A stretch of DNA of 64,000 bases from Plesiocystis pacifica SIR-1 (GTDB lineage: Bacteria; Myxococcota_A; Polyangia; Nannocystales; Nannocystaceae), in assembly GCF_000170895.1 (NCBI RefSeq), contig NZ_ABCS01000016.1:79061-143060 (forward strand). The letters are read 5' to 3'. The first letter of the stretch is position 1. Each line of letters begins with the position of its first letter. Shown here in pieces: positions 10,491-18,375 of the stretch. The notes beneath the pieces were generated by a model. The model did no database searches. It was given only the letters and a program-made list of their open reading frames with translations, and was not told where the DNA came from. The position numbers and the translations under genes are program-made.

Positions 10491-11082
10491 GGCTCCGGCG
10501 GTGCGCCGCGGCCTGTTCGGCGGGCTGTGTGCGGGGGGTTGTCCGGCTCCTGCTGTTGTGCGGAGGGGTGTCCGGCTGCCGCTGCATGCGGCGGGGGGTG
10601 TCCGGCTGCCGCTGCATGCGGTGGGATTCTCCAAACACTGCTGCATGCAGCCCGGGTTTGAGAACAGGCTATTTTTCCCCATGAGGTGCTATCGGGAGGC
10701 CCTCGACAGCGTCCGCCCCGACGATGAATCGTGCTCGCTTCGCTGCGCGCGATTCATCCACCTCACGCTCGCTTCGCTCGCTGCGGCTCCGGTCATGGGG
10801 CGGCGAGTAGAAATGTTTTGGCGGGGGTGAAGTGCGCTGGTGGTGGCTCGACCCCTGCTGCAGGCAGTTCAGGTCCAAGCGCAACTCGTTCGAGACCCCA
10901 GCATTCAACTTGCGTACCCCGAGCAGGCCGCTCGGCGGGAGGGGTCCCTGCGACGAGCACCGAGCCGCCTACAACCTTGGAAGAGCAACGGGATGTGGCT
11001 CGGCTCGAGCGCAGGAGTGGGGAGGAGCCCGCCGAATAGGCCGCGGTGCACCGTCGGAGCCAACCAAGCACCGCAGACCAAC
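10491..11082 (+). repeat. Dispersed repeat R1, copy B, with 36-bp inverted termini
   Basis: It fills the gap between two convergent genes. A degenerate array of about four 29-30-bp units (10541-10650) is followed by the core (10651-11082). The ends 10491-10526 and 11026-11061 are inverted repeats of each other, matching at 33 of 36 positions (GGCTCCGRCGGTGCRCCGCG...). From 10681 to 11059 it differs from copy C at only 3 of 379 positions. The core has the GATGAATCG/CGATTCATC stem (10723-10731 and 10750-10758). No transposase is present and no target duplication is obvious. It may be a MITE-like or other non-autonomous element. Confidence 0.85.
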
Positions 11083-11119
11083 ACCTGCGATCCATGTAAA
11101 CCAGCACGAACATCCACCC

Positions 11120-12106
11120 TCAAGCAGCGAGCGTCGTCGCAATCGCCTCATCGAGCGGCGTCGCCCCAACCCCGAAGGTCCGGCGAAAGTCCCCATCGTC
11201 CAACACGTAGGGCACCTCGAACTGGTAGGTCATCTCCGCTACCGCCCGCATCAACGACGACACCGTCCCGAGCACCCGCAGCACCCAACCGGGGATCCCC
11301 CACACCCGCAGGCGAACCCCCGCCGCCTCGGCGAAGCGCTCGAGCAGCTCCCGCGTCCGCAGCTTGGCCGCCGTCGGCAAATGCCACACGCGCCCCGGCG
11401 CCCGCGGATCGCAGCCCAGCACCATCAGCCCCCGGGCGACGTCCGGCGAGTAGGTGTAGGCGTGCGGCATGTCCGGGTCCCCGAAGATGTAGGCCGTCCC
11501 GCCCTCGCGCAGCGCCTTCAACACGTCCGGCCGAAACACGGCGGCGTTGGGCGTGTCCGGGCCAAAGAAGTCCGACGCGCGCCCGATCGCCACCTCGAGC
11601 TCGCCGCGTCGATGCATCGCCAGGAGCTCTTGGCTGAGCTCTCGGCGCAGCTCGCCCTTGCTGCTGCACGGCCGCTCCGGCGTGGCCTCGTCGAAGGGCG
11701 CGGTCGGAGGCTTGCCGTAGGCGTAGAGGTTGTCGAGCTGGACCAGGCGCGCCCCGGCTCGGGCAGCTGCGGCCCAGATCGCCCGGTAGAGCGGCTCGAT
11801 CACCCCGGCCCAGCCCGCGTAGTCGCTGGGGTTGGCGCAGTTGTAGACCGCGACCGCCCCGGCGCAGGCCCGATCCATGAACGCCTCGTCCTTGGCGTCA
11901 CCGCGCAGCCACTCGACCCCCGGGATGGCTGGGCCCGCGGGCCCTCGGCGCAGCAGGCGAACCCGGGCGCCCCGCTCGGCGAGCAGGCGGGCGAGCTGGG
12001 TGCCGATCTGGCCGGCGCCGACGACCACGTGGAGCTCGCCTTGGCGGGGCCCAGGGCCGGAGTTGGAAGCAATCTTGGAAGAGGCGACGTCGTGCTCGAG
12101 AGCCAT
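11120..12106 (-). CDS. NAD(P)-dependent epimerase/oxidoreductase (extended SDR-like)
   Basis: A 328-residue Rossmann protein. VVVGAGQIGTQLARLL gives GxGxxG at 30-35, and YAYGK (128-132) fits the YxxxK catalytic pair of extended short-chain dehydrogenases. PHAYTYSPDVARGL and the C-terminal helices are typical of NAD-dependent epimerase/dehydratase-like proteins. The substrate cannot be told from sequence. It is divergent from the LysR regulator at 12172 with palindromes between them, so it is the likely target of that regulator. Confidence 0.85.
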   Translation of the reverse strand: MALEHDVASSKIASNSGPGPRQGELHVVVGAGQIGTQLARLLAERGARVRLLRRGPAGPAIPGVEWLRGDAKDEAFMDRACAGAVAVYNCANPSDYAGWAGVIEPLYRAIWAAAARAGARLVQLDNLYAYGKPPTAPFDEATPERPCSSKGELRRELSQELLAMHRRGELEVAIGRASDFFGPDTPNAAVFRPDVLKALREGGTAYIFGDPDMPHAYTYSPDVARGLMVLGCDPRAPGRVWHLPTAAKLRTRELLERFAEAAGVRLRVWGIPGWVLRVLGTVSSLMRAVAEMTYQFEVPYVLDDGDFRRTFGVGATPLDEAIATTLAA

Positions 12107-12152
12107 GTCCAGAGCATGGCGCTTGCACTCGCGCCGTCAAAGTCGAGATATG

Positions 12153-12178
12153 GCAAGCTTTGCTTGCAAAAATGCAAG
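12153..12178. promoter_or_regulatory. Overlapping palindromes, likely LysR operator
   Basis: GCAAGC-TTT-GCTTGC (12153-12167) and CTTGCA-AAAA-TGCAAG (12163-12178) share a half-site and lie between the divergent oxidoreductase and LysR genes. The second overlaps the LysR start codon, which would suit autoregulation. Confidence 0.5.
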
Positions 12179-13104
12179 CTCGGAAATCTCGCTCGAATCG
12201 GCCCTCCCGCGACCTCGACGACCTGCGCTGGGACGACGCCCGCCTGTTCCTCGCGCTGTGGCGCGGGGGCTCGCTCAAGGCCGCCGCCGAGCAGCTCGCG
12301 GTCAACGTGTCCACGGTCTCCCGGCGGCTCACGGCCCTCGAAGAGCGCATGGACGCGCGGCTGTTCGATCGCACCCGAGAGGGGGCCCTGCCCACGGCCG
12401 CGGCCGCGCGCCTCGTGCCCTTCGCCGAGGGCATGGAGCAGGCCGCGGTCGGCTTCGCCCGGGGCCTCGACGAGTTCGAGACCGAGGCCGCCGGGACCGT
12501 GCGCCTGGCCGCGCCGCCGGGCCTGGTCGACCACTTCCTCGCCGCCGCCTTGCCCGAGCTGTTCGCCCGCCACCCCAAGCTCCGGATCGAGCTGCCCTCG
12601 AGCGTGGGCTACCTCGACCTCGGGCGCCGCGAGGCCGACGTCGCCCTGCGCAGCGTCCGACCCACGACCGGGGACGTGGTCGCGCGCCGCCTACTCGTGG
12701 CGGGCTGGGTGCTCATGGCCAGCCCCGCCTACGCGCGCGCGCTCGGGCGCCTGCGCCGGGCTGACCGCGCCCACTGGCTGACCTGGGGCGAGGAGCTCGC
12801 CAACCTCCCGGACGCGCGCTGGGTCCACGCCGAGGTGCCGCCCGAGCGCGTGCGGCTGCGCTCCAACGGGATGACCGGGCTCATCGAGGCCGCCCGGGCC
12901 GGGCTCGGCGTGCTGATCTTGCCCGCGCCATACCGCCGCCTAGACGGCCTAGAGGTGGTCGCGTGCACGCCCAAGCTGCGCGCGAGCCTGGCGACGATCC
13001 CCAACTCCGAGCTGTGGATCGCCGGGCACCGGGCCAACCGCGAGGTCCCGCGCATCGCCGCGGTCTGGGACTGGCTCGTCGAGCTGTTCGAAGACGCCAG
13101 CTGA
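12172..13104 (+). CDS. LysR family transcriptional regulator
   Basis: About 310 residues. The winged HTH lies near residues 17-75: LRWDDARLFLALWRGGSLKAAAEQLAVNVSTVSRRL, then LEERMDARLFDRT. A LysR substrate-binding domain follows from about 95 (GTVRLAAPPGLVDHFLAAALPEL...). ATG at 12172 is used; an in-frame TTG lies at 12160. The effector is unknown. Its divergent placement next to the oxidoreductase at 11120-12106 is the classic arrangement of regulator and target. Confidence 0.92.
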   Translation: MQARKSRSNRPSRDLDDLRWDDARLFLALWRGGSLKAAAEQLAVNVSTVSRRLTALEERMDARLFDRTREGALPTAAAARLVPFAEGMEQAAVGFARGLDEFETEAAGTVRLAAPPGLVDHFLAAALPELFARHPKLRIELPSSVGYLDLGRREADVALRSVRPTTGDVVARRLLVAGWVLMASPAYARALGRLRRADRAHWLTWGEELANLPDARWVHAEVPPERVRLRSNGMTGLIEAARAGLGVLILPAPYRRLDGLEVVACTPKLRASLATIPNSELWIAGHRANREVPRIAAVWDWLVELFEDAS

Positions 13105-13131
13105 AGTCGCCCGAGCTCAGGGCCGATCCGA

Positions 13132-13180
13132 GTTGATCAGGGTTGATCAGGGTTGATCAGGGTTGATCAGGGTTGATCAG
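13132..13180. repeat. Five tandem copies of the 10-bp unit GTTGATCAGG
   Basis: Five almost perfect 10-bp units, followed by two decayed ones (GGTCGATCCT, GGTCGATGG). Each holds the palindrome TGATCA. The array lies between two convergent genes, and its last unit supplies the TGA stop of the phosphotransferase-like gene, so a change in unit number would not alter that stop. Confidence 0.9.
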
Positions 13181-14307
13181 GGTCGATCCTGGTCGATGGC
13201 CCCGCCGGCGACCTGGGCGAGCACGGAGACCACGTGGCCGAGCATGGCGAAGCGCGGGTCCTGGGTGGAGCCCTTTTTGTAGCGCGCGTAGATCTGCTGG
13301 ATGATGACCGCGATCTTGAACAGGCCGAACACGCGGTAGTAGGTCGCGTTGCCGACCTGGACGCCGCTGCGCTCCTCGTAGCGGGCGACGAGCTCGGCCC
13401 GGGACAGGCTGCCCGGGGCGTAGGTCGGGCCAAAGGCGAGGGCGTGGAGCTGCTCGTCGTCGTGGGTCTCGACCCAGTAGCCCAAGGTCGTGCCCAGGTC
13501 CATGCGCGGGCTGCCGATCGTGGCCATCTCCCAGTCGAGCACGGCGATGATCCGCGCCGGGTCCTCGGGGTCGAGGACGACGTTGTCGTATTTGTAATCG
13601 TTGTGGATCAGCGCCGCGTCGGCGTCGGCGTCGGCGGGCAGCTCCGCGGCGAGCCAGGCGGCGACCTGGTCCATCAGCGGCAGCGCGTCGGTCTGCGCCT
13701 TTTGCCAGCGCCGGGTCCAGCCCTCGACCTGACGCCGGGCGTAGCCCTCGGGGCGGCCGAGCTCGCCGAGCCCGATGCCCGCGTAGTCGATGCGGTGCAG
13801 GTCCGCGAGGCCGTCGATGAGCGCGGTGCTCAGCGCCTTCGCCCCGGCCTCGTCGAGGGCCATGCCCTTGGGCAAGCGCCGCCGGATGATGATCCCGCGG
13901 CGCCGCTCCATGACGTAAAAGGGCGCCCCGATCACGGACTCGTCCTCGCAGTAGGCCCAGGGCTCGGGCGCGAGGGGGTAGACGGGGGCGAGGGTCGAGA
14001 GCACGCGGTGCTCCCGGCCCATGTCGTGGCCGCTCTTGACGGTGTTGCCGAAGGGCGGGCGGCGGAGCACGAGCTCGTGCGCGCCGATTTGGATCATGTA
14101 GGTCAGGTTGGAGTAGCCGCTGGGGAACTGCTGGACCTCGACGGCCGCGTCCTTGGCCTCGCCGAGGCGCTCGGCCACGCCGGGCTGGGCGCGCAGCCAC
14201 GCCCCGAGGGCCTCGAGGTCGAGACCCTCGCCCTCGCGCACGTCCTTGGCCCGATCGATGAGCGCTTCGTTCCCCCTGGGCTCGCTGGGCCCGCCCGCCT
14301 CGCTCAC
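13177..14307 (-). CDS. Aminoglycoside-phosphotransferase-like (ACAD10/11 kinase type) protein
   Basis: About 376 residues with a kinase-like APH fold. FPSGYSNLTYMIQ is the nucleotide loop, ELVLRRPPFG follows, LIHNDYKYDNVVLDPEDP is the catalytic loop (HNDYKxxN), and IAVLDWEMATIGSPRMDLG is the metal-binding segment. The GTG start overlaps the stop of the acyl-CoA dehydrogenase (GTGA), showing translational coupling. APH-like proteins paired or fused with acyl-CoA dehydrogenases are known (ACAD10/11), where they phosphorylate 4-hydroxyacyl groups for breakdown. That is the likely role here, by inference from the pairing. Confidence 0.85.
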   Translation of the reverse strand: MSEAGGPSEPRGNEALIDRAKDVREGEGLDLEALGAWLRAQPGVAERLGEAKDAAVEVQQFPSGYSNLTYMIQIGAHELVLRRPPFGNTVKSGHDMGREHRVLSTLAPVYPLAPEPWAYCEDESVIGAPFYVMERRRGIIIRRRLPKGMALDEAGAKALSTALIDGLADLHRIDYAGIGLGELGRPEGYARRQVEGWTRRWQKAQTDALPLMDQVAAWLAAELPADADADAALIHNDYKYDNVVLDPEDPARIIAVLDWEMATIGSPRMDLGTTLGYWVETHDDEQLHALAFGPTYAPGSLSRAELVARYEERSGVQVGNATYYRVFGLFKIAVIIQQIYARYKKGSTQDPRFAMLGHVVSVLAQVAGGAIDQDRP

Positions 14308-15554
14308 TTGTCGCCCTCCCGCGCCGCGGCCTTGCGCGCCAGGGCGACGGCCCGCGGATCCATGCCGTAGGTCTTGAGCACCTCCCGGGCGACCACGGAC
14401 TTGTGGACCTCGTCGGGGCCGTCGTAGATCTGCGCGCCCCGCTCGTGGCGGTAGAAGAAGCTGAGCACGGTGTCGTCGGTGATGCCGAGGGCGCCGTGGG
14501 TCTGGATGGCGCGCTCGAGCACGTTGCGTAGGATCTTGGCGACGTGGAACTTGATGGCCGAGACCTCGACCCGGGCCGCCTTTTGCCCGACGGCGTCGAT
14601 GCGCCAGGCGGCGTAGAGCACGGCCAGGCGCGCCGAGTCGATCTCGGCCCGGCTCTCGGCGATCCAGTTTTGGATCGTCTGCTTCTCGCCCAGGAACTTG
14701 CCCGGCGAGAGCTCCCGCGTGGCCGCGCGCTCGCACATCATCGAGAAGGCCCGGTCGCAGATCCCCAGCCAGCGCATGCAGTGGTGGATGCGGCCGGGCC
14801 CCAGGCGCGCCTGGGCGATGAAAAAGCCCGCCCCCGGCATGCCGAGCATGTTGGTCACGGGCACCTTGCAGTCGTCGAAGCGGACCTCGGCGTGGCTGGC
14901 CCAGCCGCTCCCGGCCTCGCCCATGATCGGGATGTTGCGGACCAGCGTGAACCCGGGGGTGTCCGTGGGCACGATGATCATCGAGGCGCGCTCGTGGGGC
15001 GCGGCGTCGGGCTCGGTCACGGCCATGACGATGGCGAAGGCGGCCCCGTCGGCGGCGGTCGTGAACCACTTGTGCCCGTCGAGGGTGATCGTGTCGCCCT
15101 CGACGCGGGCGCGGGTCTCGAGCCACACGGGGTTGCTGCCCGCCCGGCCCGGCTCGGTCATCGCAAAGCACGAGCGGGTCTCGCCGGCGAGCAAGGGCTC
15201 GAGGAAGGTCTCGCGCTGGGCCTTGGTCCCGTACTCGGCGAGGATCTCCATGTTGCCGGCGTCCGGGGCCTGGCAGTTGAAGGCGTAGTGGCCCAGGGGG
15301 CTGCGCCCGAGCACCTCGCTGACCAGGCCGTGCTCGAGCAGGCTCAGGCCCATGCCGCCGTGGCGCTCGCTCATCTGCGGCAGCCACAAGCCGGCGGCCT
15401 TGGCCTTGGCGCGGACCTCGACCATGCGCGCCTCCACGGCCGAGAAGTCGTCGGCCTCGTGGAAGGCGGCCTCGACGGGGATGACGTGGGCATCGACGAA
15501 CTCGCGCATGCGCGCGAGGATCGGCGTCAGGGACTCGGGGATCGCGAAATCCAT
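14304..15554 (-). CDS. Acyl-CoA dehydrogenase
   Basis: A 416-residue FAD flavoprotein of the acyl-CoA dehydrogenase family, first gene of a two-gene operon. CFAMTEPGRAGSNP (about 130) and KWFTTAADGA are the flavin and substrate loops. IQTHGALGITDDTVLSFFYRHERGAQIYDGPDEVH near the C-terminus is typical of the ACAD10/11-like branch. The catalytic Glu is not where short-chain dehydrogenases carry it, so I give no chain-length claim. The start MDFAIPESL is chosen as the usual beginning of the fold; the preceding frame is antisense to the protease gene. It probably acts on hydroxyacyl-CoA phosphorylated by its partner. Confidence 0.92.
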   Translation of the reverse strand: MDFAIPESLTPILARMREFVDAHVIPVEAAFHEADDFSAVEARMVEVRAKAKAAGLWLPQMSERHGGMGLSLLEHGLVSEVLGRSPLGHYAFNCQAPDAGNMEILAEYGTKAQRETFLEPLLAGETRSCFAMTEPGRAGSNPVWLETRARVEGDTITLDGHKWFTTAADGAAFAIVMAVTEPDAAPHERASMIIVPTDTPGFTLVRNIPIMGEAGSGWASHAEVRFDDCKVPVTNMLGMPGAGFFIAQARLGPGRIHHCMRWLGICDRAFSMMCERAATRELSPGKFLGEKQTIQNWIAESRAEIDSARLAVLYAAWRIDAVGQKAARVEVSAIKFHVAKILRNVLERAIQTHGALGITDDTVLSFFYRHERGAQIYDGPDEVHKSVVAREVLKTYGMDPRAVALARKAAAREGDK

Positions 15555-15626
15555 GGGCGGCGAGTCTACCAGTCCGGCGATCGATTCTCGGGGAACCAAT
15601 TGCCCGCGCGAGACGTCGCTAAGACC

Positions 15627-16664
15627 ATGCGCTCTACCCTTTGTGCCGGCGTGTCGATGCTCGTTGCGATGGCAGCCGCGGTAGTCGGGGGAATCCCCGC
15701 GGCCGCGGCTGCGGACTTTCACGACTACACCCTCGGGGACTTCTACTCCCTGGCGAAGGTCGAGGAGTCCGTCGTCCACGACAGCAGCGAGGCCGTCGTC
15801 CGCTTCCCCACGGCCTCGGGCTTCTTCGTCGATCCCGACGGGCTGATCCTGACCAACCACCACGTGTACGAGAGCTTCGGCGACTCCGGCCGGGTGTGGC
15901 GGCGATGGGTCGGCGACGGCAGCGAACAGGCCCTGGAGGTCGAGCTGGTCACCCGCGACCGCGAGCACGACGTGGCGCTCTACCGGGTGACCGACCCCGC
16001 CAAAGCAGGGCCCTTCCCCTTTCTGGAGCTGCGCGACACCCCGGTACACCACGGCGAGGCCGTGTTCGTCCTCGGCCACCCGCGGGGCAAGCCCCTGCGC
16101 GCCTCCTTTGGGACAATTTTGGCCGACGAGCTGACCATCGGTGGGCGACCGTCGATCGAGTACAGCGCCCAGACCTGGTGGGGCTCGTCGGGCTCGCCGG
16201 TGATCGACGAGCAAGGTCGCGCCGTCGCCATCCACTGGGGCTGGGACTCCAAGGGCGTGTCGAACGGGCGGCTGACCGGCGTGCCCGCGGTCAAGATCAC
16301 CGACCTGCCAGGCTTCACCGCCCTCGGCCGCGCCGACGCGCCGCCCACCCTGCGCCCGAGCGAGTGCGACGCCCACGGCTGGGCCCTGCGCTCGAACATG
16401 GTCCGCGAGGCCGCGCGCCAAAACGACTCGGGCAAGTGGCTCGACCAGGTCGAGGTCCGCGCCCTGCACCCCACGCCCGGCTGCGCAGATCAACTCGACA
16501 GCGTCACCTATACGCTGCACCCGACCTTCGCCGACCCCGTCGAGACCCTCGACGGCGACGCGGCGCTGACCCTCTACACCTGGGGCTCCTTCGACGCGAC
16601 GGTGAAGGTCCGCCTCGACGACGGCGGGAGCGTCACCTTCGTCGATCGCGTGAGCTGGAAGTAG
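15627..16664 (+). CDS. Secreted trypsin-like (S1, HtrA-type fold) serine protease
   Basis: A 345-residue protein with a signal peptide (about 1-29, ending AAAAAD). The catalytic triad is visible as His79 (LTNHHV), Asp115 (REHDVALY) and Ser188 (WWGSSGSP). GHPRGKPL and the S1 core are followed by about 100 residues that may form a beta domain rather than a PDZ domain. It is likely periplasmic or secreted. It is divergent from the acyl-CoA dehydrogenase and ends 3 bp from the convergent histidine phosphatase. Confidence 0.88.
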   Translation: MRSTLCAGVSMLVAMAAAVVGGIPAAAAADFHDYTLGDFYSLAKVEESVVHDSSEAVVRFPTASGFFVDPDGLILTNHHVYESFGDSGRVWRRWVGDGSEQALEVELVTRDREHDVALYRVTDPAKAGPFPFLELRDTPVHHGEAVFVLGHPRGKPLRASFGTILADELTIGGRPSIEYSAQTWWGSSGSPVIDEQGRAVAIHWGWDSKGVSNGRLTGVPAVKITDLPGFTALGRADAPPTLRPSECDAHGWALRSNMVREAARQNDSGKWLDQVEVRALHPTPGCADQLDSVTYTLHPTFADPVETLDGDAALTLYTWGSFDATVKVRLDDGGSVTFVDRVSWK

Positions 16665-16667
16665 GGC

Positions 16668-17450
16668 TCAGCGATGGGTCCACTCGCCCATGGGCAGGTG
16701 GGCGACCTCGTTGAAGCCGTCCAGGGTCACGCGCGCGCCGCTATAGATGACCCGGGTGATCGAGGCGTTGTAGACCCGCCAGGCCTGGCGAAAGGCGACC
16801 AGCGGCGGGAGCTCGAGGACCTGCTCGAGGATCACGGCGATCGGCCCCACGGAGGTGAACAGCGCGACCTCTCCCTTGGCGCTCGCCCGCAGCTCGGCGA
16901 AGCTCTCGACCACGCGGCCGTGGAAGCTCGACCAGCTCTCGACGCCCTCGAGCTCGCCAGACTCCGACAGCTCGTCGAGCTCGCCGGCGATCCACCGGGC
17001 CATGACGGCCTCGAACATGCGCTGCCAGTCCCGGGAGCGCGCGGCCTTGGGCTGGCTCGTGTCCATGGCTCGGGTCGCCAGGGGCGTGAGCGCGGCGGCC
17101 CACTCGGGCACGGTCCCGCCTCGCTGGCCGCGGCGAGCCAGCGCGCCCATGGTCTGGACCACGAGGGCCTGGCCGTCGTGCTCGTCGAAGCCGGGGAGCT
17201 CGACGGGCTGGGGGAAGGGCAGCGAAGCCGCGCCGAAGCCCTCGGCGACGCCTGCGGCGGTGTCGTGGTGGCGACGCGCCGGACCGGTGAACACGGCATC
17301 AAAACCTCCGGGCGCGCCCTCGGTACTCCGCGCGGCGGCCCACGCCCGGCCCAGGCGCGCCGCTTGGCTGCGACCGCGCTCGGACAGCTCGTCGTAGTTC
17401 GCAGCGAACATCGAGGCCTGGGCGTGACGGACGACGTGAAGGACGGACAC
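16668..17450 (-). CDS. Histidine phosphatase family protein
   Basis: A 260-residue protein of the phosphoglycerate-mutase-like superfamily. The N-terminal VRHAQAS places the RH catalytic motif at residues 8-9. LSERGRSQAARLG and FTGPARRHHDTAAG (second Arg region) follow, with TSVGPIAVILEQVL near the C-terminus in place of the second catalytic His box. That region lacks an obvious His, so activity is uncertain. It is cytoplasmic. The GTG start is 55 bp from the divergent barrel protein gene. Confidence 0.85.
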   Translation of the reverse strand: MSVLHVVRHAQASMFAANYDELSERGRSQAARLGRAWAAARSTEGAPGGFDAVFTGPARRHHDTAAGVAEGFGAASLPFPQPVELPGFDEHDGQALVVQTMGALARRGQRGGTVPEWAAALTPLATRAMDTSQPKAARSRDWQRMFEAVMARWIAGELDELSESGELEGVESWSSFHGRVVESFAELRASAKGEVALFTSVGPIAVILEQVLELPPLVAFRQAWRVYNASITRVIYSGARVTLDGFNEVAHLPMGEWTHR

Positions 17451-17505
17451 GCCCGGACTGTACCCTCGCGCGAGCGGCGACGGTCGGCCGCGCTAAGCTG
17501 ATCGA

Positions 17506-18243
17506 GTGAGCCTCGCCGCACCGCTGCTCGCGTGCCTGCTCGCGCTGGGTCCTGCGCAGGCCGCCGAGCCGAGTCCGTCAAACTCGAGCTCGAACGACGA
17601 GGCGACGACCGTGGCCGAGGCGGAGGCCGACCATGGCGAGGAAGACTGGGCGATCGGCGGCGGCTGGCTAACCCTGACGCCCGCGGCCCTTGGGCTCCCC
17701 GCGGGCGCGGCCTCGGACACCGCCAACTTTCGCTCGGCGGTCTCGGGCGGCTACCGCTGGGGCTTCTCCGCCGGCTTCGCCCTCGCCCTGCGCCAAGGTT
17801 GGGTGCTCGGCTTCGCCGGCGCCTTCGACCAGGCGATCTGGCAGTTCCGCAACGCCGAGCCCGGGGGCTACGTGCTGTGCTTCCGCGGCGGCTGCTACGG
17901 CTGGACCGAGCGCGTCCAGGGCCACTTGATGCGCGCGGGGGTGAAGGTCCGGGTCGGCTGGACCCGCCGCCGCTTCCTCGCTTGGGCCACGGTCGACCCC
18001 CACATCGCCATCTCGGGCCTGCGCCTGGACTGCCAGGACAGCCGCCAAGCGCACTGCGATCGCCGCGAGCGGGACGTGGGGGCGGGCCTCGGCGGCGGCC
18101 TGGCCCTCGCCTATCGCGTCACCCCGCGCTTTGCTCTGGGTCTCGAAGGAGGGCTGTCTCACAGCTGGCTGCAAGAGCGCGACGACCCCTTCCGGGCCAT
18201 CCGAACCTGGGATCTGGCCGCCATCACGGCCGTGCGCTTTTGA
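17506..18243 (+). CDS. Putative outer-membrane beta-barrel protein
   Basis: A 245-residue protein with GTG start. The signal peptide ends near residue 19 (LGPAQA-A), a Ser/Asn/Glu-rich linker follows, and then alternating hydrophobic and aromatic strands (GGYRWGFSAGFALALRQGWVLGFAGAF, GVKVRVGWTRRRFLAW, GLGGGLALAYRV). The last residue is Phe after AITAVRF, the usual signal for outer-membrane insertion. Two cysteine pairs (LCFRGGC, LDCQDSRQAHC) may form disulphides. No specific family is recognised. Confidence 0.65.
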   Translation: MSLAAPLLACLLALGPAQAAEPSPSNSSSNDEATTVAEAEADHGEEDWAIGGGWLTLTPAALGLPAGAASDTANFRSAVSGGYRWGFSAGFALALRQGWVLGFAGAFDQAIWQFRNAEPGGYVLCFRGGCYGWTERVQGHLMRAGVKVRVGWTRRRFLAWATVDPHIAISGLRLDCQDSRQAHCDRRERDVGAGLGGGLALAYRVTPRFALGLEGGLSHSWLQERDDPFRAIRTWDLAAITAVRF

Positions 18244-18375
18244 CGGGCCCTGGCTCGGCAGCCCGAGCAGCCGCGCCCGCCCTACCCCAGTTCGGGCTGC
18301 AAGACCCCGACTGGGCCCGCACGCTTTGCGTGCGGCCTTCAATCTGTGGCCCGCGAGCTGCTACATTCCCGAGCC

